Shown here piece after piece: positions 48,048-54,957 of a DNA stretch of 64,000 nt (position 1 is its first letter; the number at the start of each line of letters is the position of its first letter). A model generated the notes under the pieces. The model ran no database searches and was not told the origin of the DNA. It was given only the letters and a program-made list of their open reading frames with translations. The translations under genes were made by a program, and so were the position numbers. This DNA is from Campylobacter concisus. Lineage in GTDB: Bacteria; Campylobacterota; Campylobacteria; Campylobacterales; Campylobacteraceae. The stretch lies in assembly GCF_003048595.2 (NCBI RefSeq), contig NZ_CP049270.1, positions 434,001 to 498,000 of the forward strand. Direction: 5' to 3'.

Positions 48048-48066
48048 ACGAACTCTTTTCAAGTGT

Positions 48067-48141
<75 letters not shown>

Positions 48142-48485
48142 TATATACCCAAAAATCCCTTTCAAATTCCGATTTTACCGATATTTCAAGAACTTTAAGT
48201 TTTCTTAGTTTTATAAAATTTGTTCCCTATTTGTTCCCGAAATTTTTTAATATTCCAATTTCTCGTCATGTTTTCTAAGTCAACCTAAGATGCTTTATTT
48301 TTGTTTTTAAAAACAAGAAAACAATTTTTTTACTCTCGACTACTCTAAAATACTCTAAGGAACCATAGGGTATTAAAAATTTTTCAAAAACTATCCAAAA
48401 ACTACTCAAAATAGCAAAAGTAAATGAAAAGTTGCCGTAATTAGTTATGTAAGAACTAAGCAAAAGGAGAAAAATAAAATACTTA
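48142..48485. other. Non-coding left edge of the accessory island
   Basis: No intact gene is seen. A short minus-strand reading (48195-48284) ends ...KKFREQIGNKFYKTKKT and could be the last codons of a lost integrase, which commonly abut a tRNA, but I cannot confirm it. Around 48330-48360 TACTCT occurs three times at irregular spacing, which might be an operator. AAAAGGAG lies about 20 bases before the next ATG. Confidence 0.35.
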
Positions 48486-48722
48486 ATGATTTATTTTACT
48501 AACACGGAATACAAAGTGCTTCTTGAGCACATATCTAGCCAATATAAAGGAAAGGTGGTTTTAGACAGAAAGCAAACCGCAGCGGTTCTTGGTATTGGTA
48601 TATCCACTCTTGATCTTCGCATATCGCAGGGCAGGAATATTCCGCGTTATATCAAAATGGGAGATGCAAATAATTCTCGCATGGCGTTTGCGATAACCGA
48701 TATTGCAGCTTATATTTTTTAA
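48486..48722 (+). CDS. AlpA-like helix-turn-helix protein (excisionase/regulator type)
   Basis: This 78-residue protein has the pattern of AlpA/Xis-type regulators: VLDRKQTAAVLGIGISTLDLRI is a helix-turn-helix near residues 24-45, followed by a basic turn, IPRYIKMGD, and a strand-helix MAFAITDIAAYIF. Such proteins sit beside tRNA genes in integrated elements and regulate excision or mobilisation genes. The ribosome-binding site is poorly spaced from this ATG, so the start is uncertain. The relaxase-like gene follows after 58 bases. Confidence 0.75.
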   Translation: MIYFTNTEYKVLLEHISSQYKGKVVLDRKQTAAVLGIGISTLDLRISQGRNIPRYIKMGDANNSRMAFAITDIAAYIF

Positions 48723-48780
48723 AAAAGGGTTAAAACATGCTCTTAATTTCTATAGTAGATAATAAAGAAAAGGATCAAAA

Positions 48781-49566
48781 ATGAGTAATGCCCTTCAAAT
48801 AGGCGGACACAGCCTAGTGTTTTGCGTGAGAAGCGAATTCTTGACGCTCAAAAAGGCTACTATAAGGTATGAGCACAATGTTAGAGAGGCTAAGCATGCC
48901 TCTAAAATCGGATATCTTAGAGGTAACAGCCGAAATAATAGATACATAGTGCTTAGTGAGTATAACAACAACGGCCACATGCGAGAGATCGCAGTCGGAG
49001 ATAAAGAATTTAACGATAAGAAATATATAAAAGCGATATTGCGAGAATATCACGAAAAAATGAAAGCCGACTACGAAGCCCAAACTAAAATTGATAAAAA
49101 CGGCAAGGCGGTAAAGAATCGTTGGCGTGAAAATATGGTCGGATTTTCAGAGATAGTTATTAGCTTTGGTACTCAAAGGCCAAAAGAACCCAAAGAAGGT
49201 TTAAGCCAAACCGAGACAAATTTTATCAACGCCCAAGTCTCGCTTGATAGAGTCCTTAAATTTGCGAGATCATACTGTGCAAAATACGGCGTAAAGTGTT
49301 TATTGATTAGCGAGCACAACGACGAAAAGACTAAACATTATCAGCTTATTTTTACGAATTATCTCTTTAAAGAACATAGAAATTTAAGATTCGACGGAAA
49401 AGGAAATACGAGTAAATTCGGTAGAAGCATGCAAGAAATGGGCGGTATAGTATTTGACGGCATCGCTCTAAGAGGCAAAATCGGCAGTAAGGCAAGACAT
49501 AAAAATCTAAAGCAAATGCACCTAGACGAAAAAGAGTTTAACGACAAGCAAGAGCTAAAAAATTAA
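48781..49566 (+). CDS. MobV-like relaxase, truncated at the C-terminus
   Basis: This 261-residue protein resembles plasmid mobilisation relaxases of the Mob/Pre (MobV) group. The segment CLLISEHNDEKTKHYQLIFTNY (about residues 178-199) corresponds to the LxHxDExTPHxH motif that binds metal, though the usual second PH reads KH here. GIALRGKIGSKARHKNLKQMHL near the end matches the RGxxGSxAKH block. MobV proteins are usually 400-500 residues with a coiled-coil tail. Here the frame stops 2 bases before an insertion sequence, so the tail has been lost. AAAGGATC precedes the ATG. The family call is from pattern memory. Confidence 0.65.
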   Translation: MSNALQIGGHSLVFCVRSEFLTLKKATIRYEHNVREAKHASKIGYLRGNSRNNRYIVLSEYNNNGHMREIAVGDKEFNDKKYIKAILREYHEKMKADYEAQTKIDKNGKAVKNRWRENMVGFSEIVISFGTQRPKEPKEGLSQTETNFINAQVSLDRVLKFARSYCAKYGVKCLLISEHNDEKTKHYQLIFTNYLFKEHRNLRFDGKGNTSKFGRSMQEMGGIVFDGIALRGKIGSKARHKNLKQMHLDEKEFNDKQELKN

Positions 49567-49567
49567 A

Positions 49568-49586
49568 GGCTCAATTAAACTTAAGC
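49568..49586 (+). repeat. Left terminal inverted repeat of the insertion sequence
   Basis: GGCTCAATTAAACTTAAGC, matching the inverted right end at 14 of 19 positions, the core AACTTAAGC being exact. It starts 2 bases after the relaxase stop codon. Confidence 0.75.
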
Positions 49587-50333
49587 GGATTCTCTCTTAT
49601 CAATTTTAATAGTTTTTGATAAGTTTTCCTGTGTAGTTTTAGTATTATATCTAAATTCGCACTCTTTAAGATGAAGCAAGAAATTCTCTTTCTTAATGCC
49701 TTTAAATTTAGATAATCTATGTTTGGCATATCCCCAAAAGTTTTCTATACCGTTGATATGATTTTTATCATTTGCTAATTCATTTTTAGAGTGCTTCACT
49801 CTATAATGCGCTTTGGCTCCGTAATCAACCAAGCCATCATAAGCCTTCCAACAATCAGAGTAAATAACGCTCTCGTCCAGATCACTAAACTCCGATAATA
49901 TCGATATCAGTTCATTAGCAGAACAGTTTTTAACTATTTGGGTATAGACCTTACCGTCACGCTTTAACATTTCGAACGCCGGTGTTTTATTTGCCGCGCT
50001 TCTGCCTCTTTTCTCAAAGAGAGCGCAAGCGCAAGACCTCTTACTCTCTTAGCTCCAAAGTAGCTTTCGTCAATCTCTATCTCGCCTGAAAACTTAGATA
50101 TCTTCTCGCGCTCTTTAGACATAAGAATTCTTATTTCTCTAAAGATTTTACATAGGGTTGCTTCTGAAATTTTAGTTAAATTCGATATCTTTGATGCTTC
50201 TATATCTTCCGCGAAGTACTTTAGAATTTCTCTAAATTTCTTCTCTGAAATTCGGGAACGGATTATATATTTGTTTTTCATCGAACTCATCGTAACTTAA
50301 TGCTCCTTTGCGTGAGCTTAAGTTAAAGAGAGC
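49569..50333 (-). mobile_element. IS1595-family insertion sequence
   Basis: This roughly 765-bp element carries one minus-strand transposase and imperfect terminal inverted repeats: left GGCTCAATTAAACTTAAGC (from 49568) and right, read inward, AGCTCTCTTTAACTTAAGC (from 50334), agreeing at 14 of 19 positions. The family usually makes 8-bp target duplications. None is visible (left flank AATTAAAG, right flank TAAAAATT), and the genes on the two sides are different broken genes, so a deletion next to the element is likely. Confidence 0.82.
49581..50290 (-). pseudogene. IS1595-type transposase split by a -1 frameshift
   Basis: Two frames together make one ISXO2-like DDE transposase. The first (50290 to 49964) has the helix-turn-helix part and the first catalytic Asp in EIEIDESYFGAKRVRG. 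The second (to 49581) begins around KRGRSAANKTPAFEMLKRDGKVY and carries the second Asp in VIYSDCWKAY and the HINGIENFW block. Relatives read VRG-KRGR directly; here about 23 extra bases, including a tandem CTTGCG, separate them and shift the frame. An AAAAG tract lies at the point where a -1 slip would rejoin the frames, so a slippage-made product is possible, but a dead gene is simpler. Confidence 0.75.
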
Positions 50334-50334
50334 T
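50316..50334 (-). repeat. Right terminal inverted repeat of the insertion sequence
   Basis: Read on the minus strand AGCTCTCTTTAACTTAAGC. The methylase pseudogene begins directly at its outer edge. Confidence 0.75.
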
Positions 50335-51281
50335 AAAAATTATAAAGAAAAAATGCTGAAAGAACACACTCTTTTAGCAGTATTTTCTTTGCCTTCGGAT
50401 GTCTTTCATTCCGACTCTTCTTTAGTAGCGTGTTGTATGGTTTTTGAATTGGGTGTTAGGTATTCTTACACCCATAAAACATTTTTTGGATATTATAAAG
50501 ATGATGCTTTTCAAAAAAGAAAAAAATTAGGTAGAGTAGAGAAGGCTGAGGGCTCGTGGGCTTAAAAAAAAATTAAAAAGACGGAATCCCTGTTTTAAAA
50601 ACAATAAATGCAAATGACGAATGGTTGGCTGAAGCATATATGAAAACAAACTATTCTAGTATATCAATAAAGAATTTTGAAAAAACCGTAAGAGAATATG
50701 CGTCTTTTGTCGTAAAATTAGGAAAAGCAAATCTGAGCAATACTGCACCTAAGATGCAAAAAATAAATAAAAATTTAAATATTTCTAATTGGAAGTATTT
50801 TGAATTGGGAACTTTATTTAAAATTGAATCAACAAAAGGAAATAATACTAATAATTTAATAGAGGGGGGGGGCGAGACATTGCGTATATAGCCGCAAAAA
50901 AGAATCAAACGGATACGAATTTATGTGGTCGCTTAATGACAATAAAGAATACATTTCAAGGGGCAATTGTATTTATTCATACAACTTGAGCAAGGAAGCG
51001 CAGACTACTCGCTGTATCAAGGATATGATTTTATCGGAATGAGTGGAAAGACTTCCTGTGGATACAGTGAACGCCTAAATAAATATAATGGATTGTTTTT
51101 AACCACTATATTAGACTTAGAAAGAAATAAATTTTCATACGGTAGAAGTTGGACAGGCGATAGGCTCCTAAAAACAAACATTTTGTTGCCAGCCATAAAA
51201 ATAGACGAAACCGATTTTGAGCCAGATTGGGATTTTATGGAAAATTACATAAAAACACTAAAATTTGCGAACATTATTTAG
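50335..51281 (+). pseudogene. Remnant of a DNA methylase-specificity (type I/IIG) restriction gene
   Basis: Three frames carry consecutive parts of one protein. First comes the end of an N6-adenine methylase (MLKEHTLLAVFSLPSDVF ... CCMVF ... KTFFGYYKDDAF), then NANDEWLAEAYMKTNYS, then a target-recognition domain beginning NWKYFELGTLFKIESTKG and ending in PDWDFMENYIKTL. The methylase core with its SAM and catalytic motifs is missing on the left, where the insertion sequence lies. Frames break near 50560, at a G9 tract (50864-50872), and again near 50910 and 50965. In restoring order the text reads DIAYIAAKKNQ, NGYEFMWSLNDNKEYIS, then QGSADYSLYQGYDFIGMSG. The gene is therefore not functional. 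Confidence 0.8.
50864..50872 (+). repeat. Homopolymeric G9 tract in the restriction pseudogene
   Basis: Nine consecutive G follow codons for NNLIE in the recognition domain. At 9 G the frame stops 19 bases later; with one more G it would continue as GRDIAYIAAKKNQ, the expected text. Poly-G tracts of this length are the classic phase-variable switches of Campylobacter. Confidence 0.85.
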
Positions 51282-51319
51282 ATTTAATAAAAAAATGAAT
51301 TTGTGCGGATACTACATAA

Positions 51320-51547
51320 TGCCGAAAAATATCGGAGCCGAAAGAAGAAGCAAAAGTTAAAGACGAAACGATAGAAAATTTACAGGATAAGTTAACTATA
51401 TCAGAAAACTTTAAAACGAAAGTTATTAATTTTATCTTAAAAATAAGCAATTTAACACCGAATTTTAGTAAGCTGCTGGATGACGAGCCTACGGAGATAA
51501 AAAATGAGATAAAAGGCAAGTATAGTAGGGATAGGATGGAGATATAA
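51320..51547 (+). other. Orphan coiled-coil fragment, possible relaxase tail
   Basis: A frame open from 51320 encodes about 75 residues, including EAKVKDETIENLQDKLT and NFSKLLDDEPTEIKNEIKGKY, and then stops at TAA. It has no ribosome-binding site or start, and its heptad pattern resembles the C-terminal coiled coils of MobV relaxases. It might be the missing end of the relaxase at 48781, but this is a guess. From 51548 to about 51680 I see nothing recognisable. Confidence 0.3.
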
Positions 51548-51681
51548 TCAAGTTATCGGCAGCGAGAAATTTTTAATAGATTGTTATAGAGTGGTACCGG
51601 TGGGACAAATTTTACCAAAATGACTAATATGTTATTTTATTTTCAAAATACGATTTTAAAGACAAATTTAGCCAAAAGAGT

Positions 51682-51702
51682 AATATGCTAAATTTGCATA
51701 TT
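51682..51702. promoter_or_regulatory. Palindrome upstream of fdhF, candidate operator
   Basis: AATATGC, 7 bases, then GCATATT; the symmetry extends to AGTAATATGC / GCATATTACT. It lies 60 bases before a -10-like TATAAT and about 104 bases before the fdhF ATG. The same half-sites with the same spacing occur upstream of the other fdh unit at 58825. Confidence 0.6.
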
Positions 51703-51761
51703 ACTTAAATAATTCTTAAAAAAATATATTAATTTTAAAATTAAATTTATATTTGCCATTG

Positions 51762-51767
51762 TATAAT
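51762..51767 (+). promoter_or_regulatory. Probable -10 element of fdhF
   Basis: TATAAT in AT-rich sequence 38 bases before the ATG, followed by the ribosome-binding AAAGGAG at about 51795. Confidence 0.5.
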
Positions 51768-51805
51768 AATCTCATAATTTTCAGTAATACCAGAAAGGAG
51801 CAAAA

Positions 51806-54049
51806 ATGGAAGAGATCGTAAAGACCACCTGTCCATATTGCGGTACGGGCTGCGGCATCGATCTTATCGTGCAAAATGGTAGAATCGTAGATGCCAAACC
51901 CAGTAAAGACCATCACGTAAACGACGGCGAGCTTTGCTTGAAAGGAATGTTCGGATGGGAGTTCGTAAACTCTCCTAAACGCTTAAACCGACCGATGATG
52001 AGAAAGCTAAACGGCGTCTACGACAAGCACGGAGAGCTTGAAGAAGTGAGTTTTGAGGAGGTTTATGATTTCCTCGCGGATAAATTTAAATCCACCGTCG
52101 CAAAATACGGCCCAAGCTCGATCATGGGCTTTAGCTCCGCGCGCTCAAATAACGAAGACAACTACGTTTTCCAGAAATTTTTCCGCGCCCAGGGCAGCAA
52201 CAACGTCGATCACTGCGCTCGTCTTTGACACGCTCCTACAGTGGCAGGTCTTGCCAGCACGTTAGGAAACGGAACGATGACGAACGATTTAGTCGAATTT
52301 GCGACCGATACGGACGTGTTTTTACTCATCGGTACCAACACGAGCGAGTGCCACCCGATTATCGCTATGCAGATGCAGCGCGGCCTTCAGCGCGGCGCAA
52401 AGATGATCGTCGTGGATCCGAAGCGCACTGATATGGCCAAAAAAGCCGATATTTTCTTGCAAATCCCGATCGGAGCGAATATCAAAACGCTAAATACGAT
52501 GATGCACGTCATAATCGCCGAAAATTTGCAAGATAGCGAGTTTATCGAGAAGTACTCCGAGGGATTTGAATATCTAAAAGAAGCGGTTAAGGACTTTACG
52601 CCTGAGCGTTTCGAGCGAGAAACCGGTATAAAAAAAGAGCTCATCATAGAGGCAGCTAGAATGTATGCTAAAGCAGGCGCGGCGGCGATTTGCTACACGA
52701 TGGGTATCACGCAGTTTAGCGACGGCACGTCAAACGTCTTTTCGCTATCAAATTTAGCCGTTCTAACGGGAAATTTGGGTAAAAAGGGCGCGGGCGTAAA
52801 TCCTCTGCGCGGTCAAAACAACGTCCAAGGCGCATGCGATATGGGTGCGCTGCCTAACGTCATCCCGGCCGGCGCGGTAAACAGCCCTTACGCACAGGAG
52901 CAAGCGCGCAAAGTATGGCACTTTGAGCTAAATCCGGTTCCGGGCTTTAAGCTAACGCAAGCGCCCGATAAAATGGATAGCGGCGAGCTAAAAGTCCTCT
53001 ATGTCTACGGCGAAAACCCCGTAATGAGCGATCCTTGGACCGAGCACTTCGTCCACGCCGTGCACCATCTAGACTGCTTTATCGTGCAGGATTTGTTTTT
53101 CACAGAAAGCGCGCACAAGGCCGACGTCGTATTACCTGCCGCTGGCTGGGGCGAAAAGGACGGAACGTTTATCAACACCTCTCGCCGCGTCCAACGCACG
53201 CGAAAGGCTAGCGAGCCCGTTAGCGGCGTGGAGCCTGACTGGAAAGTCGTTTGCAACATCGCAAACCGCATGGGACTAGAGGGATTTGACTTTGCGAGCC
53301 CTGAGCAAATTTGGAACGAGCTAAGGGAGCTCATGCCTAAATTTTTCGGCGGCATAAGCTATTATAGACTAGGCAAACTAGGCGGTATCAGCTGGCCGTG
53401 CCCAGACGAGGAACACCCTGGCACGCCGGTACTTTACGCAGATCACAAGTCCATGCTGCCGGGCGGTAAATTCCGCTTTGCGCCGGTGCTTTACTTAGAC
53501 GATAAAAACGAACGCGCAAAAGCAGAAGCCGAATTTAGAGCCAAGATGAATATCCCGGAGGGCTATCCGGTCGGTAGCGGCGCGCTTAGCGAAGTGCCCG
53601 ACGAGGTATATCCGTGCCTATTTACGACCGGACGCAAGGTCTATCACTACCACACGGGTACTATGACTAGAGAGTGTCCGGCTCTTGAATACGGTGCGGG
53701 CATCGAGGGCGCGCTCATAGAGGTAAGTCCCGATATCGCTCGCGAGAGAGAGCTGGAGGAAGGCTGCTACGCGCTCGTGCAAAACAAACGCGGCCAGATC
53801 GCGGCCAAGCTTCGCGTAAATCCGGATCTAAAAGAAGGCACGATATTTACGACCTTCCACTATAGCGAGGCCGACGGTAACGAGCTAGCCAACGCGGGCG
53901 ATCCCGATCCGCTCTCAGGCATCACGCCGCTAAAGATGACGATAGCAAACATCAGGCGTCTAAGCGAAGAGGAATTTATCAAATTCAGAGAGCAAAACGA
54001 GATGTCGATGCACTCGGCAAATCCTTATTTGTCGCCTGTTAGGGCTTAA
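51806..54049 (+). CDS. fdhF: Formate dehydrogenase, FdhF type, selenoprotein
   Basis: One 747-residue molybdopterin (Mo/W) oxidoreductase, read through the TGA at 52226-52228 as Sec141 in DHCARLUHAPTVAGLAS. E. coli FdhF has Sec in the same context. The N-terminal [4Fe-4S] ligands are Cys9, Cys12, Cys16 and Cys44. There is no Tat signal, so it should be cytoplasmic, like the formate hydrogenlyase enzyme; its electron partner (hydrogenase or ferredoxin subunits) is not in the window. Without recoding the gene looks split into 140- and 602-residue pieces. Codon use is GC-rich (GCG, CGC) compared with the flanks. A terminator follows directly. Confidence 0.93.
52242..52256 (+). promoter_or_regulatory. 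Candidate bacterial SECIS hairpin in fdhF mRNA
   Basis: Starting 13 bases after the UGA, TGGCA and TGCCA form a 5-bp stem around GGTCT, close to the E. coli fdhF loop AGGUCU. Flanking TCCTA and TAGGA can add a lower stem. Confidence 0.75.
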
Positions 54050-54054
54050 ATTTA

Positions 54055-54076
54055 GGGCGGGAGACCGCCCTTTTTC
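54055..54076 (+). terminator. Terminator after fdhF
   Basis: GGGCGG, GAGA, CCGCCC, then TTTTT: a compact tetraloop hairpin 6 bases after the stop codon. Confidence 0.9.
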
Positions 54077-54240
54077 TACTTAAATTTTATCTACTTTTTG
54101 ATTTCAAATTTACCCGTACCACAAATTTAACGCTCAAATTTAATAAACCGTTCGCGCAAAATTTGATTAAATTTAAAGAGCTAAAGTGGGAGAAATTTGA
54201 TGAAGTTTTAAAACCAAGTCGAGCAGGATTTAAATTTGAG

Positions 54241-54275
54241 TCAAATTTGACGCAGACAAACCGCGTCAAATTTGA
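54241..54275. terminator. Inverted repeats between the convergent fdh units
   Basis: TCAAATTTGACGC and GCGTCAAATTTGA form a perfect 13-bp stem with a 9-base loop. A second repeat, TTATCCGC/GCGGATAA (54281-54312), lies between it and the fdhB stop. There is no long T-run, so termination of the minus-strand transcript is plausible but not certain. The rest of 54077-54314 has no gene. Confidence 0.5.
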
Positions 54276-54314
54276 TGAGATTATCCGCCGTCGAAGCGAG
54301 CGGAGCGGATAAAT

Positions 54315-54956
54315 TTAGAAGCTGTATTTTAGCCTATCGCCTGCGTAATAAGCAAGCTTCCAGGTCGGAGTTTGTTTTAGGTCTTTAAAGCCGTAGCCGC
54401 GAGCCTTTACTCTGTCGCCGTAGATTTTCTCTATCATTGCAGATTCGCCTACTAGCAGAGCCTTTGTAGAGCACATAGCCGCACAGACCGGCACTTTGCC
54501 CTCGGAAATTCTATTTTGACCGTATTCCTCGCGCTCTACTTCGCTATTTGTAGCCTCCGGACCGCCGGCGCACATCGTGCACTTATCCATCGAACCTTTG
54601 GCACCGAACACTCCCTCGCGCGGGAACTGAGGCGCGCCGAACGGACACGCGTATAGACAGTATCCGCAGCCGATGCAGATATCTTTGTCGTGTAGCACGA
54701 CGCCGTCGGCTCTGATGTAAAAACAATCAACCGGGCAAACCAGCGAGCACGGAGCGTCCTCGCAGTGCATGCAGGCTATCGAGGTTGATATCTCTTTACC
54801 TGGCACGCCCTCGTTTAGCGTGATGACGCGGCGGCGGCGGATGCCAAGAGGCAGCTCGTGAGCCTCGTCGCAAGCTACCGCGCAGCCGTTACAGTCGATA
54901 CATCTATCGTCGTCGCAGTAAAATTTAAGTCTATTATTATCGTTAAATTCGCTCAT
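54315..54956 (-). CDS. fdhB: Formate dehydrogenase iron-sulfur subunit
   Basis: This 213-residue protein should carry four [4Fe-4S] clusters: cysteine groups CIDCNGCAVAC, CMHCEDAPCSLVC, CIGCGYCLYAC and CTMC with later VCAAMC. It passes electrons from FdhA towards a membrane cytochrome. It has no C-terminal membrane helix, unlike E. coli FdnH. It starts one base after the fdhA stop. The usual next gene fdhC (cytochrome b) is absent: the unit ends here and meets fdhF instead. Confidence 0.93.
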   Translation of the reverse strand: MSEFNDNNRLKFYCDDDRCIDCNGCAVACDEAHELPLGIRRRRVITLNEGVPGKEISTSIACMHCEDAPCSLVCPVDCFYIRADGVVLHDKDICIGCGYCLYACPFGAPQFPREGVFGAKGSMDKCTMCAGGPEATNSEVEREEYGQNRISEGKVPVCAAMCSTKALLVGESAMIEKIYGDRVKARGYGFKDLKQTPTWKLAYYAGDRLKYSF

Positions 54957-54957
54957 T

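Noticed and set aside
48330-48360. TACTCT repeats as replication iterons
   Set aside because: Only three short copies at unequal spacing, too few and too irregular to call an origin.
49561-50341. An 8-bp target duplication around the insertion sequence
   Set aside because: The flanks AATTAAAG and TAAAAATT are only similar in AT content; no exact direct repeat of 8 bases is present at the ends.
48142-51800. A second copy of the tRNA-Asn 3' end as the right attachment site
   Set aside because: I looked for the CCAGCATCCGGAGCCA string up to the fdhF promoter and did not see it.
52226-52228. The stop codon within fdhF as a frameshift or nonsense mutation
   Set aside because: The frame is continuous across the TGA, the residue context equals the known Sec site, and a SECIS-like hairpin follows.
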